Origin: Protea cynaroides
Taxonomy: Eukaryota > Streptophyta > Magnoliopsida > Proteales > Proteaceae
Direction: 5' to 3'
Length of the DNA stretch: 64,000 nucleotides
Assembly (NCBI GenBank): GCA_028583415.1
Contig: CM053267.1
Coordinates: forward strand, 50,435,414-50,499,413
The position numbers and the translations under genes were made by a program. Shown here one piece after another: positions 1-10,700 of the stretch. Every line of letters begins with the position of its first letter. Positions within the stretch are counted from its first letter, which is position 1. The notes beneath the pieces were generated by a model that was not told the DNA's origin, searched no databases, and was given only the letters and a program-made list of their open reading frames with translations.

Positions 1-1290
1 TATTTTTAATAACATTTTGTCTCCTTTTAAAATGATGTTTTAAATCTGTGAGCGTGCTTCTCCTCACCATCGGATCAAAATCTCTCTCATCCCTCCATTG
101 GTGAGCTGGCCACTTGATCAAAGTACAGTTGATCACGAGAATAGTTCACCTGTATGTATTTATATTTTCTATGGGATTCTATCACCGTTCATATTCAGTG
201 GATTCCACACCACATTGATAGTGATGGGATCCTATGAAGAATACATGTACATACAAATGATCCAAACTAGTTGGCCACCACCTTGATCGATCACTGACTA
301 GTCCTTCAGTTGACCGGCTGATAATTGCAATGGTGTATCTGTCAATGATCGATCAATCATGACCAATCTCCTATCAACACAGAAAAATCCAAGGTATCGG
401 CCATTTGATAATAAGTTGATTGATGATCCATCTTAGAACAATCAAACAGTAGGTTGCAGTCGACTACACGATCGATTTATCATCGACATAACAGGAAGAT
501 GGATTGCACAAAAATAGTGGATCATGGACTGCTGTGGTCAGTCTTCTGATTTATGCATTGCTATTCATCCACCATGGTTAGCCTCTCAACCTCTGGCTCA
601 GGGCTCCCGGGTGGTTAGGTAGCCTCCCAAAACCAACACATGTCCACCAATAATAAGTGAAGCTCAACTGCACCATGACACAGTAGAAGACCAAGCCTGA
701 GAAAGAATTTAAAGAAGAAGGTGAAGCCTTGAAGGTTGCAATGATTGGTCCTTGCAAGTTGTAACCCTTGCCGACACTATCTGGGTTTATCTACAGAACA
801 TCTTTCCATGAAAATATCATGGAGACACCTATCATTTGATTGCCAAGAACTGCAACCATGGCTGGTAAATTGAATAAAGAAATCTAACTAAAGTCCTACA
901 CTTAAAATTGAACCCAGTTTTCCTACAAGAAAACTAGAAAATATTTGTCACCATTCATTTTTGTCAATCAAGAAGTTGTAATAAGCTTTCATAAATATCA
1001 AAACTTAATATTAAGGATTAAACTCTTAATTTAATTCTTGACTAATGAATTACCAAAACTCATAAAATACTATAGTATATAAGCTAGTTTTCATATTTCC
1101 ATCAAAAGAAAAAAAAAACACCAAAAGTCATTTAGATTGATCTCTTCGCAATGGTGACATCTCAGTTGTATTTCTTGCTGATGGAGATACTCGAACACAT
1201 CAAACAGATCATCATTCTCTTGCTGTGAACCACAATATTCATCATTAAGAAACCCTATAGTAGAAGATTGCAGTGGATGATCACTATTTG
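1..1290. other. Non-coding stretch downstream of the NAC gene
   Basis: No coding region with family resemblance is seen. Positions 120-290 carry one copy of the dispersed repeat described at 52.7-53.3 kb, in an inverted-repeat arrangement (a phrase like CACCTGTATGTATTTATA near 150 and its rough complement near 245-265). The remainder is AT-rich and featureless. Confidence 0.5.
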
Positions 1291-1430
1291 TGGACTACAT
1301 GGGTGACTTGAAAGAGTTTGATTCAGCTGAAATAACAGGATCTCCATAATTAGAATTGATGTTAGAGTTGCAAGAAAAATTAGCAGGAAATGTAACATAG
1401 GATTCTGGAGGCGATAGAATCCAATTATTC

Positions 1431-1811
1431 TCAATTGAATTTATCTTGAACAGATGAATTGACCAATCCCATGTTATGATCACCCCACTCATCTTCATTG
1501 TCAAATTTTATGTCTGCTAAATTGAAACTATTTGAAGCATTTGCATTTCCAATATCTTTGTTAAATCCATCAGAACCATCAGTAATTTCCACTGACGTAT
1601 CTACTTCTTTGCATGGACCTTCAGCATGGTTAACTTCAGCAGATGAGTTGACCAATCCCAAATTATGATCACCCCATTCATCCGTATTGTCAAATATAGG
1701 TTCTGATAAATTGAAACTATTAGGAGCATTTGCAGGTCTAGTATCTTTTTTAAATTCTTCAGAACCATCAACATTTTCCAATGACCTATCTGCCTTCTTG
1801 CATGGACCTTC
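1431..1811 (-). repeat. 189-bp tandem duplication in NAC exon 3
   Basis: Two direct copies are offset by exactly 189 bp; the shared string GCATGGACCTT starts at 1611 and again at 1800. Because 189 is divisible by three, the duplication keeps frame and doubles a 63-residue unit of the putative activation domain. The copies have diverged moderately at the protein level. Confidence 0.85.
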
Positions 1812-2999
1812 TGCATCATTATCTTCTTCTGATGATTTACATGGCCTCTTATGAATGTTGCATAAGACCCATTTATCCAACTACAATAAAGGTGGAGGAA
1901 AAAAAGTTAAGCATTAGGGAAGATTAATAATGTTTGGTTCGACAAAACTCAAAAGTCTGTTTGTTGTTAAGGACTAAATAAAAAAAAATTGTAGGTGATA
2001 TAGGCCACAAGAAAAAAGTCATAATATATGTACTTATGACCATGGTTTTAGGTATCGAGATGATGCGGTGGATCCGTATCATTTTTTAGAGTGACCGATT
2101 TGATAAGGTATTAAATACATATATAAGTCAAAATCGGTATTGATACCCTATTAACATTGGTTGACACATATGGTCAATACCAGATCGATATTTGATTGAT
2201 ACCAAAAAAGTGACATTAACATACTAGTCAATACACGGGTTGATACTTGTCAATATGTATTCAAGATACCTATTCCAATGTATCAAATAACCGTTCCAAT
2301 ACTGTGAATTAAAATCAATATACAAACCTTCATATCATTTGGTCCACTTCTAGTATGGTGAGTAGAATTTTGTTGCACCAGAAACTCATGCATGATCCAG
2401 TTAGTCTTTTGAGCTTGGGAAGGCCTTCCTCTGTAGAAAACCAATGCTCTCTTATCACCAACATGTCGACCATTGCTATGGATTGGTTTATCAGATCCAG
2501 TAGCTTTCCAATAGCCATCTCCAGTTGCTCGGTTTGGTCGCTTTCCATTATTATATTTCCTGGCTCTAGGTGTAAAAAAATACCACTGTTCTTCTGCACA
2601 TGGTGGGTATTTCTCTGTATATTGATTAAATATTAATGAAACCAAAGAACAAATATAAATAAAAATAAATACAAATAAGAAAATCATAAACAATAAACAT
2701 AAAACAATCAACGACCATCAAAATTTAATATAACTTGTATACGTACCAGTAAGGTATTCAGGGTTATGCTCGTAGAGATCAACCTCTGCAATTTGATTCC
2801 TGGGTAGTTTCTGATTCAGGACTTTCTTTTTTAGGTAGTTATTAATGAGCTCATCATCACGAGGGCAGAACCTGAAACCTGGTGGAAAAGACTTGAAGTA
2901 AGAAGAATTATCATTATTATCAGCTACTAATGCTCCACCATTAATCTGAACAACTGGAGATTCAGGTTGAAATTCAGAATTCATCTTGTCAATATCCAT
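1431..2999 (-). CDS. NAC domain transcription factor (3 exons, 329 aa)
   Basis: Exons read on the minus strand are 2999-2747, 2614-2328 and 1880-1431. Donors GTACGT and GTTTGT and AG acceptors join in phase (84 codons +1, then 95 codons +2, then 149 codons and TGA). The NAC DNA-binding domain spans about residues 37-193 with its subdomains in order: FPPGFRF, the LTEKYPPC/EEQWYFFTPR region, GYWKATGSDKPI, VFYRGRPSQAQKTNW and finally LDKWVLCNIHKRP. The family are plant-specific nuclear transcription factors. The tail (about 195-329) is an acidic, Asn/Asp-rich region built from two copies of a 63-residue unit, each with the core DEWGDHN. The ATG at 2999 is the first in frame and lies about 36 residues before the domain, usual for the family. 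Which NAC subfamily it is cannot be told. Confidence 0.88.
2040..2280. repeat. GATAC/GTATC-rich dispersed repeat in NAC intron 2
   Basis: A degenerate block full of TATCGATAC, GATACC and GGTATTGATACC words. Similar blocks recur at 21.83-21.99, 30.85-31.11 and 36.55-36.64 kb. It lies inside the second NAC intron (1881-2327). It contains no coding frame. Confidence 0.6.
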
Positions 3000-3107
3000 T
3001 AGAGTTACGTACTGTAAGTGAAGGAGGAAGAGGAGGTGATGGTGATGGTAAATTAGGGTTCTGACAGTAGTACGTTGTAGAAGAAGAAACTGGGTACGTA
3101 TTAAGAC

Positions 3108-3265
3108 TTGAAATCATGGTCCAATTATAAAATCTAAAGTCAATGGAATCTTGATAAAGTCAAAGCCTTTAAATCAGGGGAATATTACAATCTTGTAAAA
3201 TTGGATCGAAATTTCCGAATTGCATTAGAACTAGGAAATCATGGGCCAATTATAAAACCAGATAA
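3108..3265. repeat. Direct repeat in the NAC upstream region
   Basis: A segment reading AAATCATGGTCCAATTATAA (from 3111) recurs with one change (AAATCATGGGCCAATTATAA, from 3236), 125 bp apart. It sits 110-265 bp upstream of the NAC start codon on the minus strand and so may duplicate promoter elements. Function is not shown. Confidence 0.6.
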
Positions 3266-3573
3266 AGAATATAAATAATCAAATTTACATGGATAAGTCA
3301 TAAGTGGTTGCAGCACGTGTATGAATTATATATGTGGTCCTACCAAATAGTGAAAATCAGCATGCCCTTAATTGTCCACATGGCAGATTCTGATGGGGAT
3401 GAAATTCTGTTATCAGGACAAAAACTTCCACGTTCACATGTCAATAAGTTTCGGTTGATTATGCGTTTGTCAAGACTCCGTTTCGTTTCGCCTTTTGTAG
3501 AAAAAAAAAATATTTGTTATTCTAAATTTTATTTTATGTTTTCCACCATTTGAAATTATTATTATTATTTTAT

Positions 3574-5116
3574 GGGAAAATTATTAATTATACAGACCTC
3601 TCTTGACAATTCGTTTATTATGCAACAATTCGTTTATTACGCGGTATACACTGTCTTGGGAGTTTTTGACTTACATGGACCTCCCTCAAAAAGTCATATT
3701 TAGGGGAGAATGATTATTTTTTGGGAAAATTACTCAGACCTCCCCTTGACATTTTGTTTAATACATAGACCTCTCTTGGCATTTGATTTACACGGACCTC
3801 CCTCGTAAAGTGAAACTTATAACACTTTAGTCCACTCTGTTAGGAAATTGACAATAATTGCTGATGTAAACATACCCTTTTCTCTTTCTTCTTTTTTTTT
3901 TTTTTCTTTTTTTCTATAGTATTCCTTTCTTGTTGAATTACTCTTTTACCCCTAGTAGTGTTTAAGACAACTCAGGGTGTTTTTTTTTTTCGAAGGACGC
4001 CCTTTATTGCACCAACATCATCGTCTTCCTCTAGAAGGAAGGCAAGAGCTTCAATTTCTGCATCTTCTTTCTCAAAGGGAAGCTTTCCGAAAACAATCAA
4101 ACAAGGCTTTCATCTTCTTCTCGTTTGCAAGAACAACCACAAGTATCAAAGGAGTTTCCTTCATATTCTTCTCGAAGAGAATCCTACTACTTCCCCAAGT
4201 GCAATAATCTGGAGAGACATTGGGCATGACAATTAAGTTTCGGCCGAGGTTTTGTGGGTGATGGAACAGGTGGAGAATACCCAACCTCTCCATAGAAGCT
4301 AGAGGACGAATCAAAAGTAGCTGCAGATGAAGATATGTTGAGACCATACCCATCTTGTCTCCATAAGGCAAGAATCCAACAAGGTTGATCTTGAATGTCA
4401 ACAATTAGGTGTCCAATGCTCCTGCTTTTCTAGTATAAGATGGGGGAAAATCAAACCAGGCAAAAAGGAAGGTGACCGTAACAATGAAGTGGGATTGGAC
4501 ACCAAAATTCCGGTTTGTCTCTGCCCAAAGTCGCCCATTTTGGCTTCTACGACCATCTGATAACAAATTTTACAAGAATCGCAATCCGTTGAGGACCGGA
4601 AAACATCTCCAGCCCCAGGAAAACATCCCCAATTGTAGGTCTTTGTAAGATATTGAAAAAGGCCAAAATCAAAGCCATCAAATTTTAGAAGGAAAAAGAA
4701 GAGGGAAGAATAAAAAGTATGGGCAAAAACAGCAGCAGAAAGAAAAAGAAGAAGAAGAAAGAAATCATTGATTCAATCGATATATAGGCAATAAGCACAA
4801 CGATGATTCGAGGGTTTCAAGAGAAGGAGAGACCAGGGAGTTACTTAGCCTTAAGGAGTTAATTTTGATTAAATAAGACATGAATTCACTTTTCTAAACA
4901 GAGGGTATTTTGATCAGTAAAAATTTAAACTAACATTGTTAGTTTTAGGGAGATACGTATAAGACAATAAATGCCCGGGGAGGTCCAGTGTAATAAACGA
5001 ACTGTCAAGGGGAGGTCTGAGTAATTTTACGAATAAGGGAGGTCCGTGTATGTCAAAAAGCCCAAGATCACGTTGCTTAATAAATGAATTATCAAGGGAA
5101 GTCCGTGTATTTTTCC
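3574..5116. mobile_element. Mutator-like element (MULE) with 9-bp TSD
   Basis: The element begins GGGAAAATTA and ends in the complement of GGAAAAATAC. It carries long imperfect terminal inverted repeats of about 200-250 bp, rich in the words CAGACCTCCC and CTTGACA. It is flanked by an exact 9-bp direct repeat TTATTTTAT (3565-3573 and 5117-5125). Long TIRs plus a 9-bp target duplication are the hallmark of the Mutator superfamily. No MURA transposase is visible, so it is non-autonomous. On the minus strand (about 4300-4190) there is a weak resemblance to a GRF-type zinc finger (PQNLGRN...NVSPDYC), which could be a captured fragment; I am unsure of this. Confidence 0.85.
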
Positions 5117-5239
5117 TTATTTTATTTATTTGGAAAATCACTAAGAAAAGATTTTCTCCATTCTCTATTACTTATATAGTATTTTAATAAATTTCATAAA
5201 ATATTTATAGAGATGGTATTCGTACAGGTAATATACATA

Positions 5240-5366
5240 TCTATCACCAACATGACCATTGCTATGAATTGGCTTTTCGGCTTTCCAATAGCCATTTCCA
5301 ACCCTAGGTGTAAAAAAAATACCATCATTTCTCCGACACATGGCGGGTACTTCTTTTCCATAAACC
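5240..5366 (-). pseudogene. Truncated NAC exon-2 copy
   Basis: On the minus strand the DNA matches NAC exon 2 of the gene at 1431-2999. It preserves the stretches for FFTPR, GYWKA, KPIHSNG and HVGD but lacks roughly 40 bp between FFTPR and GYWKA and several more bases after GYWKA. The frame stays open through the deletions, but no exon 1 (FPPGFRF region) or LDKWVLC exon is found nearby. It is best read as a relic of a tandem NAC duplication. The MULE at 3574-5116 now lies between it and the intact gene. Confidence 0.75.
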
Positions 5367-5369
5367 AAT

Positions 5370-6152
5370 CAATGAAAAGAAATTATATATATTGTGATAG
5401 TCATCAGCAATTGCAACGGCTAAAAATATGGTGTTTATTAGTAAGAACGGGCTGGGTTGCATTCACATGCATGCTGACCACCTCAGCCAGTCCGATGGAC
5501 AGCTAGACTGTTGGACGGCAGAAGAGCAGCATCCGTAATTGAGTGCATAATTATTAGAGGAGCGTGCGGATTGCTTTATCTTAGAGGTCAATTCGCCCAA
5601 TTGCATTAGAAGAGGCATCTACAGTCTTAAGGAGAGCACCCAGTGGCAAGACTCCGCCCGTTGTAACATATTATATCACAGATACTCAAGAGTTTGTGAA
5701 AGAGATCATCTAATCAACTTTGTTATTGCAATAAATCTAGCCATTCAAGGGTTTTCAGGGATAAGGAAACTCTACTAAATGACTAAATTCCTACACGATT
5801 GTTGATTTGGGAGAATCTCCATTGGGAAATCATATCGTGTTGGAGTGTACAGCATACACTGTTAACAAATCTTGGTTTAATCCCTGCCTAGAAGATGGCC
5901 AAGCTGTAGAGGGGCAATGCTATCAATTAAAAAAAAAAATAACCATGTGGATACTACCAACATTTTTAACCATTGAATTTGAATCTACAATAACAAAGGC
6001 ATTTGTATGGAATCTTGTCTGATGGATCACAGCTCCACATAAAGCATGTTCTTTTAAGCTAGGTTTCGATATACTGGTTTAAGTATTTGACCAGACTTGT
6101 TTCTGATAAGACACAACATAATGGAAATTTCACTAGGTTCCACCCACCGCCC

Positions 6153-6186
<34 letters not shown>

Positions 6187-7142
6187 CCCTATCTTAACCA
6201 TTCGTTATTCGTTATATTCATTTCGATCTATAATAGTAATGTTTGACAAAGCTTCAAAATGAGTAGATGGGCCACCCAAACTACAAAATGGCATTCCAAA
6301 CTTCAAGAGTTCAAAGCATAGACCCAAATCTGTTTTGTGGATGCAATCATTTGTAATTCTATTTCAGTCCTGTTTCAAGTTTTAACTAGTTATTTATTTA
6401 CCGTTAGTTGACTAAACAAAATACTGCTGTCTTTAGAATAGCTCGCCATGTAACCATCTTATTAACTTTTTCTTTCAATTTAAATGTACTTACACGATAG
6501 CGGCACCTATCCAGTCTCCACTTGATCAACCACAAATTCTTGAAGAGCTAAAAGATAGAATGGTTTATTCAGCTCGAAATAAACATGTATAACCCTTTAT
6601 TTCAGAAGTAGAACAGAGGGATAAGGAACCAATATTGGCATCATAGTAGCAGAATTTATATGAGAAATTTGACATGTACATATGAGAAGGAAAGACAGAA
6701 AACGAGAGAAATGATGAAAAAAAATAGGTAGGGAGATAAAGAAAATAGGAGATACAAAAGATATGAGATAAAAGTAGAGAACAGGAAATCGGTTTCACAG
6801 AGGGAACCGAACCGAGCCTTGGCTTTACAGAAGAAGCGAGACTACACTCTCAAGTAGAGAAAATTTAGGATAATCAAGTCTAATCTTCTTCATTTCATAT
6901 TGCTATTAAATAGGCTCTTTAGGAGAAGGCAGCCGATACAAAACTACTTGCACACTACATCATGATCTACTCGGTTACAACTTCCCATTCAATTACAACT
7001 CCACCCACACCAACCACGCTCCTACTACTCACAGGACACATCCCACAATGACTTAACAATAAGCTACCAGATAATAACCTAATAAACCCGATACCATCCC
7101 TTGTACGTAATCAATTATACAATTAGGTACACAACAGAAACA
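5370..7142. other. Spacer between NAC relic and primase 3' end
   Basis: No convincing gene is seen. A poly(A) run of about 33 bases lies at 6152-6184, probably the tail of an unrecognised retroposed sequence. The primase 3'-UTR on the minus strand should occupy the upper end (below 7143), but no polyadenylation site can be fixed. Confidence 0.4.
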
Positions 7143-7714
7143 TTACCAGCTTAATGAGTTTTTGGACTGCTGAATTTTGGCATTGTATGAACTTTCCATG
7201 TCCTCCTACATTCACAATGTAAGTAAGTGCCAGATATTAGTTGCACAGTTAATGTTTACTTGCTTCCAAATTGACAAAGAAGGGCTACAGACCACAACAT
7301 GCAAAAGCAAACTCTAAAAATTCTTAGCTCTCTATTTGTTTACGGACTCAAAACGACTATCTATATAATAAGTACCAAATACAAATAAAATGAAAGAAGA
7401 TGAAAACCTTGCAAGATTTCAGTAGAGGCTGCAAGAATGATGATCTGAAAAACTTGATTGATTGGCCAAGTGAAGTTCTATCCAATTCTGCCATAAGTTG
7501 TCAAAGGAAAAGGTTAACAATCATCCCTTACGATCACATAAAAGAACACTGCCACATCTACATTGGCTGTGAAGACAAGACAGCTAGAATGCAACATAGG
7601 TAGGTCATAATGGTTTCCCAAAATATAGAAGAAGCTATAGTATGCTAGTTTTTCCATCAACATACCATTATCAATTTCAACTTCTGAACCGCACATGTTG
7701 AGTTCTTCCAGAAG
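7143..7714 (-). CDS. PRIM1: Primase coding exons 14-16 and stop
   Basis: Exons 7714-7666, 7487-7408 and 7205-7143 encode LLEELNMCGSEVEIDN, then DRTSLGQSIKFFR with FLQPLLKSCK, then ESSYNAKIQQSKNSLSW and TAA. This matches the usual C-terminus of plant primase small subunits, so the gene is complete at its 3' end. Confidence 0.9.
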
Positions 7715-10700
7715 CTGCATATTAAATCACATTGAAGGTTATTAACATGCATCTAATTTTTGTTTTCTTTATTTTAGGACAGATAAAGGTGAATCAATAT
7801 CTCACAAGCATTCTTTAAAGGACTAGTAGATCTTTTAAGGATTTCTCAACGCAACTTTATATAGTTTGGATCTTACAAAAATATTGGTTGTTTTAATTAT
7901 AGAGAGAGAGATGCAAATAAAGGCAATAAGTAGGATTATTTAATGGAAATCAGCCTTGGGTTGGGCAAGATGCAAACAGATGGTCAAACGTCTCCTCCAT
8001 AAAACAGAGGTGGCACCTAGATGCCAGTACACACTTCTTTATTATCCTAACCTCAGCCCGCAATTTTGCAAGATGCCATTGCCAAGCAAAAAAACTGTCA
8101 CGAGGTGTCAAGGATTTACTCCACACATCCACCACCCATTGTACTATTGGTCCGTAATCCCTGATCAAGTTCCAGGCTGACCTGACTACAAAGGACCCAC
8201 TCTGCTCACCAGTTGGCTATCAATTATATCAATATTCCTTGCAACACCAACCCAGTGTGCCAGTGGCGGAGAGGTAACAGCAGGCCATCTCCACACACCA
8301 TCCACAATAAACCAAGATAAGGAAGTGTCCGTACCTTGGTAGCTACTGAAGTCCAACCCAAAAGCATAATCCAACGAGAAATTCCCAGCCAACGGTCTCT
8401 CCACAGATTTATCTTTGTACCATCCCCAATAATCCATCTAGAGTGTTTGGCTGTCCAATCCCACAACCTGCAAACACTCATCCATACTGCAGATGTGCAC
8501 AATGCCACTTGGATAGATCCATCTGAATTAATGTAGCGGCCCCTCATGAATTTCGCATAGGCCGAGCTCCCTAATCGAATCATCCATGCCATCTTGCTAA
8601 GAAGGGAATCATTTATATCTTTTAGTTTCCGAATGCCAAGACCTTCTTTAAGTAACACTGTCCCACTTCACAACTACGGATTTTGTTTTACGATTGATAA
8701 GGGCCACCAATTCAGATGCAAAACGAATGTTTGAATGATTCACCTCCCCTTGACAAAAGCTCCCTGTTTCTCTGAGATGAACCGCCCAATAAACTCACCC
8801 AATCATGTAGCCAGGATTTTTGGAATTATTTTATACACAAAATTCCCTACACATATTGGGCGAAAATCTGAAAGCTTCATAGCTCCCTCCCTCTTTGGAA
8901 TAAAAGTGATAAAATTGTTGTTCACCCCTTTACGCATCACTCCCGAGTAAAAGAAAGAACGTACAGCCATGCGAACATCCCTCCCTAATATATCCCAGCA
9001 CTGACAGAAAAACTTACCTGCAAAACCATCTGAACCTAGAGAACTGTCTTGATCCCTCCCAAAAACAGCACCTCTAATTTCGTCATCCGATGGTACCCCA
9101 TCAAGCTTGCTATTCACCTCGGCAGTTGCAAGTGCAGGAATAACATCGAGACAAACCAAGGTAGGGGAGCTACCTGAGCTCTTATGGAAGCCCTCATAGA
9201 AATTCAAGATATAGGCCTTAATAGCCTCTGGGCTGTCCAATACCACACCTTCTTCCCATTGCAGACAACGGATCAGGTTTCTGTCTCTCCGGCCCTTTGC
9301 ATATGCATGGAAAAATTTTGAGTTACTATCACCACATTTAAGCCACCTTCACAGCCCTTCTCCGCCCACATAGCCTCTTGAAGAGCACAGGCATCCTCAT
9401 AGGCTTTAAAAGCAGTTACCTCCTCATTATGCAATTCCTCATTACGTCCCACCGTCTGAATAGTTTCCTGCACATTCTCAAGGTCCAGCTTGGTTCAGCA
9501 AGCTTCCTTGTCAATACTAGGGAATGTCTCCCTGGACCAAGTTTGAAGCCTTAGCTTCAAATTCTTCAGTTTGGTAACCAAAACATAGAACAGGGCTCCC
9601 CTCACCACATCACCCCAAGATTCCCGAATAACTGTCTTAAAAGACCCATTCTCCATCCAGAATCTCTGAATACTTCCATCAACAGATATCTTTTTCCTTA
9701 CTTTATTATCTGCTTGTGTTTCAAATCTGGTTCACATCTGTGGATTAGATTTCTGGCTGTTGTGACTGTTTGAATTATGGTTCTGTCCATTCAGTACGAT
9801 TCTGGTTATTTGGGTATCTACCCCTAATTAGAGAGAGAGAGAGAAAACCCTACTGAAGCAGAATTTATATAAGCTATGAAGATTGAAACTCACAGTCAGC
9901 ACATTAGTGGACAGGAAATTTATGGTGCAATATATCTCCAGACATTAGCCAATCATGTGAGATAAAATATAGTCAAGAAATTCCACAAATTTGCAAAATA
10001 TTAGTACACATATGTCAACATATACAGTAATAGTTTTCTGTAGATAAATATATAATAAAGGGTTCCCTATAATCAATGTTTAAGACAGAAAAATATAGTT
10101 TTAAACATTTAGGGTCATAGTTGTCAAGGTGTCACCTAGGCGCTAGCTAGGCATCCAGGCACCTTGGTCGCCTTCAGCATCCGTCAGCCCCCAAAGCATT
10201 CTCAACGTGACAACCTTGTTTAGGATACTTTTTGCGGTTTTTTGATTCAAAACTGGAGATGGATTTTTTTTCTTCTGTTTTTGAAAATTCGCATGTACAG
10301 GTAATATATGAGTTTTATGTATGTTTAGAATGCACAGAGAACCGGTAAGAATAAACATTTGGAAACCACTAGAAAAAATTAAAATATTGACCAACAGAAG
10401 AAAAAATTGAGCTTCTAGCTAAGATTATCATACTCTGTGATTATACCATAAACATGACAAAAAGTTTTTGATATGAACAGACAATCAGTAGGATCAGCTA
10501 CGATATCATCTAATTAGGAAATTAAAAAAAGGCCCATAAAGACAATATTAAGCATTCAAGTACATTAATAAGAAAGTTAGTGTTGGCAATGACACTGATC
10601 AGTATTATTAAGCAAATAAAAATTACAAACTGATAACTTTGAAGTTACACAGCCATATCTAAAATATCATTTTTTTAAACATATACATTAGAAGGAACTA

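Noticed and set aside
1295..1430. Second frame continuing past the NAC stop
   Set aside because: It needs a frameshift to be joined to exon 3. Kept only as a remark that the stop could be a recent truncation.
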